DNA from: Sediminibacterium sp. Gen4
GTDB taxonomy: Bacteria > Bacteroidota > Bacteroidia > Chitinophagales > Chitinophagaceae
DNA: 64,000 nt
NCBI GenBank assembly: GCA_013391385.1
Contig: JACBFI010000010.1
Span: forward strand, 37,686-101,685
Direction of reading: 5' to 3'
In this document: in pieces, positions 36,053-45,172 of the stretch
How positions within the stretch are numbered: the first letter of the stretch is position 1
How the letters are laid out: each line of letters opens with the position of its first letter
Made by a program: the position numbers and the translations under genes
The notes under the pieces: model-generated
The model's input: the letters and a program-made list of their open reading frames with translations, nothing else
Told to the model about the DNA's origin: nothing
Database searches by the model: none

Positions 36053-37643
36053 ATAAATTGGACCGGTAGCTCAGCTGGATAGAGCAACTGCCTTCTAAGC
36101 AGTAGGTCATTGGTTCGAATCCAATCCGGTTCACCCAAGTGGATAAATCGATTTTCTCATCGGTTTGTCCACTTTTTTTTTCTCCAAAACCCTCTCCCAT
36201 ATTGAATATTAACTGAACAGCTTCGTTCACTTTTGTGGTTCGAAAATTCAAACCTTCAAAAACCAATTTTTCAGGAAATATCGAACCAACGACCTTTCTG
36301 CGGTTAGAAACAGTTCCATTCTCAAAAATCTCATTCAAATTAGACAGGTTATGAATCGCTTTTCGTATTTGATTACTGATATTAATCCGCTTCTTGGAAA
36401 GCTCAAAAATTTCAGCTTCCAGTCGTTCTATTTCAGTTTCACACCCTTTTCTTACTTCGTGGTAATCTGTCTTATCAATTTCGTCAATAATAAATTTGCC
36501 TCTTGCCTTATTTATCTGATCCTGTAATTCCGAAACACGGGTATTCAATTTTTGTATCTCAATATTATTTGAAGATGAATTTTTCTTAAACAAGTCATTT
36601 ACAACTTCAGCATAGATGTCTGCCATTCCAGGTTTAGGAATGAACTTTTTTAATTCAGAATTAAACTTTTCGTTTACTTCCAGTGCCTTAAATCTTATTC
36701 CGCATTTACTATTACAATGGTAGTAATGACTATAAGATGACCTGCCTTTTGAAGAACTGGCAGTAAGACTTTTTCTGCAACGGGGACACTCCAAATATCC
36801 ACGCAGGAAAAACCTCTCAGGAGTTTCTTCACTGGTTTTTCTAACCCGCTTACCCCCATTTAATCTATCCTGAACATCAATAAAAAGTTTCTCAGAAATA
36901 ATTGGATCATGATTACCCTTCACGATACAATCCGGCTCATCCTTGTAGCCCCTTAGAAAAATCTTACCATAATAGGCCGGGTTCCGCAATACGTTCCAGA
37001 AATGATTCTTACCACAGCTCAGCCCCTTTTCTTTTGCTAACCTATATACCTCTTCAATATGGAGCTGACGGTTTACAATCGTTTCAAATGCCCATTTAAT
37101 GATTTCTGCTTTTGGAGGATCAACCGCAATGTATTTTTTCCCTTCAGGTGTGGTTCTGTTGATGTATCCAATAGGTGCCCCATTCATATACCTACCCTCT
37201 TTTACCGCCCTTCGCATACCGTTACGAACATTTATTGCACGTCTGTCATTTTCTACTTCGGGTGATGTTAGGTAAATGCCCAACATGATTTTGTTTTCAG
37301 GAATATCAAGGTCTAAAGGTTGTTCAATAGCACAGGGTTCAACGCCTAATTTGCGAAGTAGATTAATCATCTGGAAAGCATCCGCTGCATTTCTGCTGAA
37401 CCGATCCCATTTGGTAAATAAAATCTGCTGGACTTGACCACGTTTTGATCGGTAGGATTCCAGAATCTTTTTCCATGCTGGTCTCTGAAATGTCTTGGCA
37501 GAAAAATCCTCGTAAATAACGTCGCGGATCTGGATATTCTTGTAAGCACAATACTTACGTAATCTTTCTTCCTGGTCTCTTTGGGAATACCCTTTTTCGG
37601 CTTGCTCATCCGTGCTCACCCGGATGTATAGATCTGCCCTCAT
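36021..37643 (-). CDS. Large serine recombinase of the integrative element
   Basis: A 540-residue serine integrase. The resolvase domain has YIRVSTDEQ (nucleophile Ser10), the LFTKWDRFSRN helix and LTSPEVENDRRA. A recombinase domain follows (GAPIGY, HFWNVLRNPAYYGKIFL), then a zinc ribbon (ECPRCRKSLTAS...YYHCNSKCG) and a long coiled coil near 355-440. The last ~37 residues (WVNRIGFEPMTYCLEGSCS onward) are encoded by the antisense of tRNA-Arg(UCU) and the relic, and the TGA stop lies in the relic palindrome. In the excised circle the C-terminus must differ. It integrates and excises the element. Confidence 0.9.
   Translation of the reverse strand: MRADLYIRVSTDEQAEKGYSQRDQEERLRKYCAYKNIQIRDVIYEDFSAKTFQRPAWKKILESYRSKRGQVQQILFTKWDRFSRNAADAFQMINLLRKLGVEPCAIEQPLDLDIPENKIMLGIYLTSPEVENDRRAINVRNGMRRAVKEGRYMNGAPIGYINRTTPEGKKYIAVDPPKAEIIKWAFETIVNRQLHIEEVYRLAKEKGLSCGKNHFWNVLRNPAYYGKIFLRGYKDEPDCIVKGNHDPIISEKLFIDVQDRLNGGKRVRKTSEETPERFFLRGYLECPRCRKSLTASSSKGRSSYSHYYHCNSKCGIRFKALEVNEKFNSELKKFIPKPGMADIYAEVVNDLFKKNSSSNNIEIQKLNTRVSELQDQINKARGKFIIDEIDKTDYHEVRKGCETEIERLEAEIFELSKKRINISNQIRKAIHNLSNLNEIFENGTVSNRRKVVGSIFPEKLVFEGLNFRTTKVNEAVQLIFNMGEGFGEKKSGQTDEKIDLSTWVNRIGFEPMTYCLEGSCSIQLSYRSNLYSKQVAVASA
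36060..36133 (+). tRNA. tRNA-Arg (anticodon UCU)
   Basis: A 74-nt cloverleaf: acceptor GGACCGG with CCGGTTC, D-arm TAGCTCAGCTGGATAGAGCA, anticodon stem ACTGC/GCAGT around CTTCTAA (TCT), T-arm ATTGG/CCAAT with TTCGAAT, discriminator A, no encoded CCA. The recombinase gene of the adjacent element reads across it on the other strand. It serves as the integration site of that element and stays complete. Confidence 0.96.
36110..36140. other. Likely left attachment region of the integrative element (tRNA 3' end)
   Basis: The recombinase gene lies directly beside the tRNA 3' half and element genes follow without a gap. The crossover is therefore probably within the T-arm/acceptor sequence. No second copy of this sequence was found by eye up to 64 kb, so the exact core is unknown. 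Confidence 0.5.
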
Positions 37644-37797
37644 TTTCTACAATTTTCTGTAAAGAAATAGAGGCCAAATTGGCAAGGAATGATAGAATTA
37701 TCTCCGCCTCGGATAAGGTAACAAAATTACCATTTTTAGCTAAAATTTCCATAACCTTTTCAGGGGTCATGTAGATAAAGTTTCCCATACAATTCAC
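37606..37797 (-). CDS. Small protein upstream of the recombinase
   Basis: 63 residues (53 if the ATG at 37770 is used). The core MTPEKVMEILAKNGNFVTLSEAEIILSFLANLASISLQKI is a helical type seen next to recombinases and HTH genes in Bacteroidota elements. Its end overlaps the recombinase start by 38 bp, suggesting translational coupling. It may be an excision or regulatory factor; function is unknown. Confidence 0.65.
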   Translation of the reverse strand: MNCMGNFIYMTPEKVMEILAKNGNFVTLSEAEIILSFLANLASISLQKIVENEGRSIHPGEHG

Positions 37798-37810
37798 TTT
37801 TCATACTCAC

Positions 37811-37838
37811 AAAAAAACCGGCAAAAAATCACCGGCTT
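37811..37838 (-). terminator. Terminator at the left end of the transfer operon
   Basis: Read leftward, two CCGG-containing arms (37832-37838 and 37817-37822 region) enclose an AT-rich loop and are followed by seven T (37817-37811). It lies about 28 bp after the stop of the winged-helix gene, separating the operon from the recombinase pair. Confidence 0.6.
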
Positions 37839-37866
37839 TTATTTCCAGAAAAACTCATAAGAAAAT

Positions 37867-38154
37867 CTATACCAGCCGCTTAAACTCTAACCAACTTTCA
37901 CCCTTCGCTCTTTTAGGAATGTAGTTGATATAGCGAAAAGCGTGGAGATCATGCATACATTTATCATAGGTCTGCCGGGCGTTTATCTTAGCGAGATACA
38001 TCAACCTTGTTCTGTCAACGGGTATTCCAATGGGGCACCCCAGGGTCTGCCATTCGTTCACTAACGCAAGGTATAGGCTGATATGGGTAACAGTAATCCG
38101 CGTATCCTCAGAAACTACCGAGAAAAAGTCCTGCAGTTTGAAATCCGCATTCAT
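37867..38154 (-). CDS. Small winged-helix-like protein of the element
   Basis: 95 residues. ITVTHISLYLALVNEWQTLGCP, then DRTRLMYLAKINARQTYDKCMHDLHAFRYINYIPKRAKG, looks like a replication-initiator or transcription-factor winged helix found in many Bacteroidota mobile elements, often with a longer C-terminus. Here it ends soon after the wing. The start overlaps the previous gene by four bases (ATGA). It is probably a DNA-binding regulator. Confidence 0.65.
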   Translation of the reverse strand: MNADFKLQDFFSVVSEDTRITVTHISLYLALVNEWQTLGCPIGIPVDRTRLMYLAKINARQTYDKCMHDLHAFRYINYIPKRAKGESWLEFKRLV

Positions 38155-38828
38155 GAATTGTTTGTATTTAGACGACGGTTATGGCGAAGCCGTTTCTTTA
38201 GCAGATGACCACCCTGTCTTCCGCTATTGCTTTTCAATAACAGTTTTCTATCAGCGTTCATCCTTCGCTCCAGCCACCGGCTTTGCAAAAAACGCATGGC
38301 ATCACCAAAATTGATGGGTGACTGTTGGTCGATCAGGTAAAACCGCTGACTGATTTCAAACTGAGTTTTCAGGTAGCCGAGATTTGGAACCATTTCCTCC
38401 AGGGATGTTCCTGACCAATGCTTATATCGCACCAATCCATCTTTATCAAAATTGATGGCTTCCTGCAATAGATCAGCAATAATATATGTGTCCTGAACAG
38501 GATCGCCTAACACCAAACCTTCTTTTCCCTGATACAATGCCTGCCAGTCAATCTTGTGCATCGATGCATCTATTCCTGATAGGTCTGAAGGCGTTTCAGG
38601 GAGTTTACGCAAACAGGCAATAAAGTAAATGGCATCATATAAATCCTGATCGCCACGCACACAATGAACGCTGAATTTGCATCTATCTGCTCCAACCAAC
38701 ATTTGATGTTCTATTTCAAAATGTGCGGGCGCAAAACAAACATTGGCCAGTAACCTGTATTGAATGTCTTCTGAAAACCCAAGCTGCCGAAGCCTTCCGG
38801 CAAGCATGTCCATATTTTTACGATTCAT
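38151..38828 (-). CDS. Element protein sharing an N-terminal domain with the 534-residue neighbour
   Basis: 225 residues, no named family recognised. MNRKNMDMLAGRLRQLGFSE parallels MNAENLEYLQKQMLYSGFGE in the next gene upstream, followed in both by a Leu/Lys helix and a Phe-x-Ile strand. It looks like a DUF3945-type domain duplicated within the operon. The C-terminus is rich in Arg/Lys (RLRHNRRLN), so it may bind nucleic acid. It lies in the operon between the large DUF3945-like protein and the winged-helix gene. Confidence 0.6.
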   Translation of the reverse strand: MNRKNMDMLAGRLRQLGFSEDIQYRLLANVCFAPAHFEIEHQMLVGADRCKFSVHCVRGDQDLYDAIYFIACLRKLPETPSDLSGIDASMHKIDWQALYQGKEGLVLGDPVQDTYIIADLLQEAINFDKDGLVRYKHWSGTSLEEMVPNLGYLKTQFEISQRFYLIDQQSPINFGDAMRFLQSRWLERRMNADRKLLLKSNSGRQGGHLLKKRLRHNRRLNTNNS

Positions 38829-38839
38829 AGCACTTCCTT

Positions 38840-40444
38840 TTATCCAATATTTCTTGATTTACTCTTACCGGTTCTGTTTTTATTGAGTTTAACTCCTTGC
38901 CTGGGTTGAACTTCACCTCGGTTGTGGCGCTTAGCTTTTGATCCATTATTTTCGGATAGTGGAAGGCCTTTGTCGTTTTTTTGTTGGTAACCCGCGTTCA
39001 GCGGTTCACCCACTTCCAGCACTGCCCCCTGTTCCACACGCTTCTCGTCCACAGGAGCCTTTCCATACTGCACTTCCTGTTTAGGTGCCGGCACGTACAA
39101 CTTTGTACCTTCTTTATCAAACATCCGGATCGTTTTAAACTTGGGATCAGCAGCAATTTGCACAGCCATTTCTTTTTCTGGTTTCACCATGGTAGCCTGT
39201 ACCATATCACCTCGCTGTAAGGAAGTAAAGAGTGTCGCCATTTTATCAGGGTCGCCCAGTTCTTTAAGTGGAATGCGCGACAGTGCCTCCTTTAAATCAA
39301 AGCCATACTTTTCATTGAAAATATTCAGCTTGGCATTGTTGAATTCATCTCGCTTGCTGAAATCCAGTTTAACCCAGGCCTTGTAGCGCGCGCCCTCCTT
39401 GGGCGTTAACTCCTTGTACACACTTCTGCCGTTCAGCAGATTACAGGCCTCCCGGAATGTGATGCTCTGCCCTTTGTTATTGATAAAAAAAGTTTGTTGA
39501 AACTTGCCATGGTCATTATTTAGTGTAGCATCATATTTATTGAAGAAATACTTATCGCTTCCATCCTGCTTCGACCGGGAAAAATAAAGTACAGCTTCCA
39601 TTGTATCACGCCCAAACTCATGGCTGGCCTGTATCTGAAAATCAGGATGCCCCTCTTTCAGTTTCTTTTCCAGTTGAGCGTTCAAACCCTCCCCAAAACC
39701 TGAATAAAGCATTTGCTTTTGCAGGTATTCCAAATTTTCTGCGTTCATGTTTGTATTGTTTTGTTTGTTATTAATTTGTAAATAGGAATCCCCCTCTTTT
39801 TCTTTGAGTGTCGCAGTACTTTCTTCCGGCAATGTCTTGTATGCTTTTATTTGATCGGCAGCATATTGCCCGGTGAGGACAGGGTTCATATGCATCTCCA
39901 TAGGCGTATGATGCCAATAACCGTATAATATATCTGCCATAATTTCTTTGCCTGAAAGATGGGTAAGAAAAAAAAGAGAGAGCTGGTCAATGAGCCAGTC
40001 AATCCTGTTATAGGCGATTTTTGATTCGATAGTATCAAATTCCTGTCGCCCTCTTTTGTAATCAATGCGGTTCCAGTCAACCTTATCGAGTTCATACACA
40101 AATTGATTAAAAGCATCACCCATCCGTTCACGAAGATTGATTTCATACTGATCCCTTAATGCTAAAAATGTACTTGTTGCATTAGGATTCATGACCAGTC
40201 TTTGCCGAGCAAATTCCTGAATCATATCATGAACAGCAGCAGTTGGAAACAGGTATACTTCCTTTGATTGCGTTTCATTGAACTCGACAAAATTGAGCCC
40301 CTCCTCTCTGAGTTTGAAAGCATGCAAATCAGCCACGGAGAGTTGATCGACATTCAGGTGAATGGCTACAAATGCTTTACCCTCCTCCGCAAAACGTTGC
40401 AAAGTATTCACCACTGCTGGCAACTCACTGAATTGAATGTGCAT
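38840..40444 (-). CDS. DUF3945-like mobile-element protein
   Basis: 534 residues, soluble. The first ~225 residues are a separate part (MHIQFSELPAVVNTLQRFAE...). A domain starting MNAENLEYLQKQMLYSGFGE follows, with ITFREACNLLNGRSVYKELTPKEG and AWVKLDFSK, the pattern of DUF3945 proteins in conjugative elements. The tail is basic (GSKAKRHNRGEV, NKNRTGKSKSRN). Its exact role in transfer is unknown. It lies 10 bp downstream of traN. Confidence 0.65.
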   Translation of the reverse strand: MHIQFSELPAVVNTLQRFAEEGKAFVAIHLNVDQLSVADLHAFKLREEGLNFVEFNETQSKEVYLFPTAAVHDMIQEFARQRLVMNPNATSTFLALRDQYEINLRERMGDAFNQFVYELDKVDWNRIDYKRGRQEFDTIESKIAYNRIDWLIDQLSLFFLTHLSGKEIMADILYGYWHHTPMEMHMNPVLTGQYAADQIKAYKTLPEESTATLKEKEGDSYLQINNKQNNTNMNAENLEYLQKQMLYSGFGEGLNAQLEKKLKEGHPDFQIQASHEFGRDTMEAVLYFSRSKQDGSDKYFFNKYDATLNNDHGKFQQTFFINNKGQSITFREACNLLNGRSVYKELTPKEGARYKAWVKLDFSKRDEFNNAKLNIFNEKYGFDLKEALSRIPLKELGDPDKMATLFTSLQRGDMVQATMVKPEKEMAVQIAADPKFKTIRMFDKEGTKLYVPAPKQEVQYGKAPVDEKRVEQGAVLEVGEPLNAGYQQKNDKGLPLSENNGSKAKRHNRGEVQPRQGVKLNKNRTGKSKSRNIG

Positions 40445-40454
40445 GGAAATTATT

Positions 40455-41228
40455 TTAATGAATCAGAATGGCATTCACCAGGTACCTGTTGACGATGGAG
40501 AGCGAATGATTTCTTTCACCATCCTTTTCAGCAATATCAATTCGAAGCGACCTTGCGTTGGTCAGTGACGGTTTGGGAATGATAAGTGTAAAGACAAGCA
40601 CACCCTTTTCCCGCACAATGGTTTGCTGGGAAAGGGACAGTAGTGGCTCCACGACCCGCTCCTGGGACGATCGGCGCTTGGCAGTAACACGCTCCTTTGA
40701 GTAAACACGTACACCGCCTATTTCATAAGAAAGAGAAGAATTGTTTTCCAGCTTCAGTTTACAAATGATCAGTTCACCCGTTGTATAGATCCCCAGCATA
40801 GAAGCGCGCACGCCCCCTTCCGTATTCCCAATCCCATGCAACAAATTTTTCGCCTGCTGTACCCTTTGTGACAACGCCAGAAGAAAAGTATCCTTATGTA
40901 TTTGCGCACCCTTACTTAAATGAATCGTCAGATCAGAAGACACAACAGAAAAATGAACCAGAAATGCATAGAGTTTTCCGTCTGAAGTGATCACAGTAAG
41001 ACTGGTGGTATCAGTGAAAACAGAATCAGCTTTTACCCGCAGAATATTATGGATAGATTTTTGCACAACAATCCGTTCACTTCCCCGGTCAATGGAAATA
41101 ATGGTGGAAGGGAATATCACGCTCGTCGTTTTATTGGACGAAACAGCAATATAACGGACGCTGTCAGCCTGCTGCGCCTTCGCGCCAAAACAGAAAAAAA
41201 ACAAAAGCACCACAATTCCGTTTCTCAT
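40455..41228 (-). CDS. traN: Conjugative transposon protein TraN (VirB9-like, DUF4138)
   Basis: 257 residues, exported (MRNGIVVLLFFFCFGAKAQ signal). SNKTTSVIFPSTIISIDRGS is the start of the DUF4138 beta domain; a second beta domain begins near 150. It forms the outer-membrane side of the type IV secretion channel with TraM and TraO. It follows traM by 2 bp. The order and motifs match CTnDOT-type tra operons. Confidence 0.88.
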   Translation of the reverse strand: MRNGIVVLLFFFCFGAKAQQADSVRYIAVSSNKTTSVIFPSTIISIDRGSERIVVQKSIHNILRVKADSVFTDTTSLTVITSDGKLYAFLVHFSVVSSDLTIHLSKGAQIHKDTFLLALSQRVQQAKNLLHGIGNTEGGVRASMLGIYTTGELIICKLKLENNSSLSYEIGGVRVYSKERVTAKRRSSQERVVEPLLSLSQQTIVREKGVLVFTLIIPKPSLTNARSLRIDIAEKDGERNHSLSIVNRYLVNAILIH

Positions 41229-41230
41229 AA

Positions 41231-42307
41231 CTATTGCTCTTTTGTATCCCGCAATAAAACCTGGTAACCGGCTTCAACAGTTACCTGCAGGTTTTTAACT
41301 TTTCTGGATAACAGGTTTTTAGCCGCACCGATTCCGGCCATGGCAGCCTGTGTCTTGATAGATGGATCAAGTGAGAGTAGATTGACTGATTGAATAGATT
41401 GATCTGCTGCAGATCTAAGTATTTCCCTTGGTGCTGATCCGGGTATATAAATACCTTCGATCCCATCCAGGTCATACACCGACAGTGAAACAGGCAATAT
41501 TTTTTTGTCAATACGAATAGAGGGAATCAATACCTGTAAGCGTTCATGTTGTATCGAAGCAATGCCGTGCAATAAATGCCCGGAAGGAATGATTATACCT
41601 GCTATATAGAGCGGCTGGTTCAGTAATAATTGTATCGCCGACCCGGATTGTAAAACCTGTCTGAATGGAACCCTCGCACCAAATGAATGTTGAACGGACT
41701 CATTTTCCGGCTGATCGCTTAAAAAACCATTTGACGGTAAAACCATGCGCTTACCAAAATAACTTTCGTCCAGCATGGGTTTCCCACTGACACTAAATAC
41801 GGATTCCTTTACCACTGATTTTTTCTCCACGCTGATACCGGGCCTTTGTAAGGCTGCTAACTTTTCAATGGTTTGATTGATGGCTTCTAGTTCTGGATCA
41901 GGTACAAGAACATTTTTTGAATGGTTCACCGGATGATAGATGGCCTCTTCAACAGTTTCATCAACTGGCACCGATGTTTTTCGGGGAGAATATTTTTCCT
42001 TCGCAGGAGTATAGTCCTCAAATATCATTTCGGAAACTGGTTCGGGACTTTTTAAAATATTCGGATCATTCCGTAAGGCTTCTTCCCGTTTTAGCGAATC
42101 CATACCAGCCTGCTCATAAAAGGAAAGTTTATTCCTCATGCTGTCTTTTTCAACCCTGGCCGATGGCAACTTAAAATTTAAACCAGTTGCCGCATTCGCT
42201 TTACCGGACGGACTGCCACCACCCATCAGCCAGAAAAACCCACTGATAAAGGGTATCACAAATAAAGGCAGCATACCATAAAAGAGAATTGTTCTTCGCT
42301 TTTTCAT
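41231..42307 (-). CDS. traM: Conjugative transposon protein TraM (VirB10-like)
   Basis: 358 residues. One N-terminal membrane helix (TILFYGMLPLFVIPFISGFFWL), a flexible charged stretch to about residue 200, and the C-terminal beta barrel (RQVLQSGSAIQLLLNQPLYI, IPSGHLLHGIASI, SVYDLDGIEGIYIPGS). It links inner and outer membrane in the transfer channel. It overlaps traK by four bases. CTnDOT has a small traL between traK and traM, which is missing here. Confidence 0.9.
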   Translation of the reverse strand: MKKRRTILFYGMLPLFVIPFISGFFWLMGGGSPSGKANAATGLNFKLPSARVEKDSMRNKLSFYEQAGMDSLKREEALRNDPNILKSPEPVSEMIFEDYTPAKEKYSPRKTSVPVDETVEEAIYHPVNHSKNVLVPDPELEAINQTIEKLAALQRPGISVEKKSVVKESVFSVSGKPMLDESYFGKRMVLPSNGFLSDQPENESVQHSFGARVPFRQVLQSGSAIQLLLNQPLYIAGIIIPSGHLLHGIASIQHERLQVLIPSIRIDKKILPVSLSVYDLDGIEGIYIPGSAPREILRSAADQSIQSVNLLSLDPSIKTQAAMAGIGAAKNLLSRKVKNLQVTVEAGYQVLLRDTKEQ

Positions 42308-42921
42308 CGCACTTCAACTTTTAAATCTTTATTCTCTGTTACTTCCCATTTTTCTATCAAAAGACCATGCGGATTATGATCTGTTCTGCTCACATTGCGC
42401 AGATAGCCCTGCGTAACAAGGGATCGCGTAACAAGACTGGTGGAACGAAGTATCTGAACTTTTGCATAACAGGCAAACTGGTAAGGTGCTGCAGTTGTAT
42501 TAACCCTGATACTGTCAATATGTATTTGCTGACTCACATTACCCGAAATAATACCGGAGATATAACCCGTTTCTACCAGGTCATCATATTGGGTTTTAGC
42601 GGAGCCATCCGCCATATACAGGGCGCGGGTAATAGTGGTGGTGATCGCCTGCTCATCGGGATCAAGCGTAAAGAACCAGTGATGAAACATCGCCACATGA
42701 TCGCGCGCCTCCACTTCCAGATTTTCAGTACGACTGCTGGCTACCACCTCCATTGCCTTGCCGTTCGCAAGCACATACACCCGATCCTGCATCCTTGCAG
42801 ACAATTGCACATTTTGGTACAGAGCATACAAACTGATACAAAGACATCCGCCGATTACCACCAACATTACCATCCGCATCGCACGAAAAGCGGTATCAAT
42901 ATTTTGAGTAGGTTGAAACAT
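42304..42921 (-). CDS. traK: Conjugative transposon protein TraK (VirB8-like)
   Basis: 205 residues from the ATG at 42921 (MFQPTQNIDTAFRAMRM), which fits the family length and starts 2 bp after the traJ stop; an in-frame ATG at 42975 would overlap traJ. One membrane helix (MVMLVVIGGCLCISLYALY) precedes a periplasmic domain with HVAMFHHWFFTLDPDE and a conserved YDDLVETGYIS. It is a core assembly factor of the channel. Confidence 0.9.
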   Translation of the reverse strand: MFQPTQNIDTAFRAMRMVMLVVIGGCLCISLYALYQNVQLSARMQDRVYVLANGKAMEVVASSRTENLEVEARDHVAMFHHWFFTLDPDEQAITTTITRALYMADGSAKTQYDDLVETGYISGIISGNVSQQIHIDSIRVNTTAAPYQFACYAKVQILRSTSLVTRSLVTQGYLRNVSRTDHNPHGLLIEKWEVTENKDLKVEVR

Positions 42922-42922
42922 A

Positions 42923-43924
42923 TTATTTACCCCCGATTTTATCTTTGAAATAACCATTGCTGGCACCCGCTTCACTCATCCCATTGTTCATCTTATTAGC
43001 CGCTCCTCCATAAGCATCCCCTGACATGCCTCCCGTTGCTGCACTGGTTGCTGTGCGTGCTGAGCCAACAGTAAGCCGGGTAACTTTATCCATTAGTGCA
43101 TTACCGCCACCCGCATGCACGATATAACCTGCAACAGAAGGAACCGTGAAATACCCGACAATACCAATCAGCAGAAAAGCGATATAAGCCCAATCAGTAG
43201 CAACAAATACGCCCGGATAGCGCACGCCTGTACTCAACGGGTTCACCATATGTTCCTGGATCGTTGCGATAATGGCTCCAAAAATGTTCGCCACCGGCAG
43301 CCACAGAAATACATTGATATACCTGGCCATCCAAACGGTTAACAGGTGTTGAAAACCATCAAAAATCGAAAGCGCAAAAACAATCGGACCGATAATCGCA
43401 AGCACAATTAAATAAAAAGTGCGGATCACATGAATGATCAGTGCAGCCGCCTGGAATATCCATTCCAGAAGCATTTTGATCCCGTCTCGGATCCAGTTCG
43501 CCGGATGCAATGATTCAAGCAGCGTATTATTGCTTTCCTGCATGGAGATATATTTTTCCATAGCCAGGTTGGCATTCTTCACCATCAATGCCGTCCCCGT
43601 TACCGTGGGTTGCAGAAGGGTATTGAGCAATACTATCACGAATGGAAAAAACAGGATACAAAATCCAATGACAAATGGACGAAGCAGTCCATACAGATCA
43701 ACTGGTTCAGCCGCTGCAATACTTTTCCAGACACGAAGAGCGATATAGCAAAGTGTGGCAATAGCAGCAATCCCACGCGCCGCCCCAATCAGTTGTTTAC
43801 ACATCGGCATCATCTGGTGGTATAAATTATCCAGAATGGATTGCATATAAGTTCCATTGGAAATAGACTGCGCTGCAACCAACAAGGGCGAACAAAGGAA
43901 GAATAGACCGATCCACTTTTTCAT
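42923..43924 (-). CDS. traJ: Conjugative transposon protein TraJ (VirB6-like)
   Basis: 333 residues: signal-like N-terminus, then about seven membrane helices, for example IAAIATLCYIALRVWKSIA, PFVIGFCILFFPFVIVLLNTLL and YIAFLLIGIVGYFTVPSVAG. The C-terminal 60 residues are Gly/Ala/Asn-rich. It forms the inner-membrane part of the DNA channel. It lies between the periplasmic coiled-coil gene and traK. Confidence 0.9.
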   Translation of the reverse strand: MKKWIGLFFLCSPLLVAAQSISNGTYMQSILDNLYHQMMPMCKQLIGAARGIAAIATLCYIALRVWKSIAAAEPVDLYGLLRPFVIGFCILFFPFVIVLLNTLLQPTVTGTALMVKNANLAMEKYISMQESNNTLLESLHPANWIRDGIKMLLEWIFQAAALIIHVIRTFYLIVLAIIGPIVFALSIFDGFQHLLTVWMARYINVFLWLPVANIFGAIIATIQEHMVNPLSTGVRYPGVFVATDWAYIAFLLIGIVGYFTVPSVAGYIVHAGGGNALMDKVTRLTVGSARTATSAATGGMSGDAYGGAANKMNNGMSEAGASNGYFKDKIGGK

Positions 43925-43929
43925 GCTAT

Positions 43930-44553
43930 CTACTGAATTTTATTCAATCGTTTAAGACTTTGGATATCCCTGACCTTCTGTTGTCTCTCTGAAAACGTAC
44001 GCAAATAGTTCATGCGCAACGAATCCAGTTTGAGCATATTGGTCTCCATGGATTGACGGATGCTGTTGATGACTTCTTTTCGCTCTCCATCACTCATCCG
44101 GAATTTTCCGGGACTGAGTACCCGGCTCAACACTTCCATATCCGCCTCACAGGAATGAATGATGCGCTTACATTGTCCATCCAATTGAAAAATTTCATCG
44201 GGTCTGAATAGCTGAGTTTTCCTGAACTCTTGTAATAAGCTCACACAAGTAGTCTGAATCTGCTGATGAGAAACCTGGATTTGCCTGATCACTGGATCAC
44301 GTTGCAGTTCCGGACTAACCAGCAGCAGTTTGTCTAACTGTTGCTGATGCAATTGAAAATTAGTCTTGCCTATATCCCGTAAAGCGTCATATCCTTTTGC
44401 AAGGCTCTGGTAACCATTTTTCATTTCACTGAGCATTAGTTTTAACTGCGCCAGTTTTTGCATTTCCACCTTCAGTGTCTCCAACTCCTGTGATTGCGCC
44501 GCCAATCGGCCAAACGCCAGCAGCAGAGAAATAAAAACAAATAGCTGTTTCAT
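43930..44553 (-). CDS. Exported helical protein of the tra operon
   Basis: 207 residues with a signal peptide (MKQLFVFISLLLAFGRLAAQ) and an almost fully helical, Gln/Lys/Leu-rich mature part with coiled-coil character. Similar proteins at this place in Bacteroidota elements are sometimes labelled TerB-like; that label is doubtful. It may be a second VirB5/TrbJ-type periplasmic subunit. It overlaps the TraI-like gene by four bases. Confidence 0.7.
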   Translation of the reverse strand: MKQLFVFISLLLAFGRLAAQSQELETLKVEMQKLAQLKLMLSEMKNGYQSLAKGYDALRDIGKTNFQLHQQQLDKLLLVSPELQRDPVIRQIQVSHQQIQTTCVSLLQEFRKTQLFRPDEIFQLDGQCKRIIHSCEADMEVLSRVLSPGKFRMSDGERKEVINSIRQSMETNMLKLDSLRMNYLRTFSERQQKVRDIQSLKRLNKIQ

Positions 44554-45167
44554 TTTTGCTTGATTAAACTGGACAAATAGCGCAAATCTCTTTGCTTGCT
44601 TTCTTTCAATGCGGCACCCTGTAGATATGCTTGTTGAAGACGTTCAACTTCCTCCACACAGTCGTTCATGGTCGTTCGCAGTTTTTGTACATACAGCAAC
44701 CTGTCTGCATCTTTCATGACCAATTGATCAGAAGACAACAATTGCTTCAAAGACTGCATCAACAAACGGCTTTTGTCGAGTTGCTGCATATAAGCCTGGC
44801 TGGAGCCGGCAGAAAAATAACTGCCAGTCTTTTCAAGTGTGACCTGCAGATCACCGATCTGCTTAACCTGTTGTGAATTTTTCACCCACTGATTCACCTG
44901 CGTCAGTTCCTTAAAATAACCCGCATACAAATCCTGCTGCTTACGCTGCCAATCTGCGATCTCCTGCATCTTGATCTTGGAAAGCCCACGCTCCGCCACC
45001 TGCTGGGCCTGCTGCAATACCATATTAGCGTACTGCATTTTTTTCACCTGTAGTTCAAGTGCACGAATCAATTTGGAAATCAGTAAGGATACCGGATCAA
45101 TACTTTGCGCACGCACGCTCGCATGCAAAACAGACACCAGCAATAAAACAAGCACGACCTTTTTCAT
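44550..45167 (-). CDS. traI: TraI-like periplasmic coiled-coil protein (TrbJ/VirB5-like)
   Basis: 205 residues from the ATG at 45167; an in-frame ATG at 45227 would overlap traG. Signal MKKVVLVLLLVSVLHASVRAQ, then long helices (LISKLIRALELQVKKMQYAN, RLLYVQKLRTTMNDCVEEVE). Position directly after traG and before traJ is that of CTnDOT traI. It probably lies in the periplasm as part of the channel tip or pilus. The symbol rests mainly on gene order. Confidence 0.7.
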   Translation of the reverse strand: MKKVVLVLLLVSVLHASVRAQSIDPVSLLISKLIRALELQVKKMQYANMVLQQAQQVAERGLSKIKMQEIADWQRKQQDLYAGYFKELTQVNQWVKNSQQVKQIGDLQVTLEKTGSYFSAGSSQAYMQQLDKSRLLMQSLKQLLSSDQLVMKDADRLLYVQKLRTTMNDCVEEVERLQQAYLQGAALKESKQRDLRYLSSLIKQK

Positions 45168-45172
45168 GACAA

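Noticed and set aside
36021-36140. Serine recombinase as evidence for a prophage
   Set aside because: The following genes are a CTnDOT-type tra operon and no capsid, portal or tail genes are seen.
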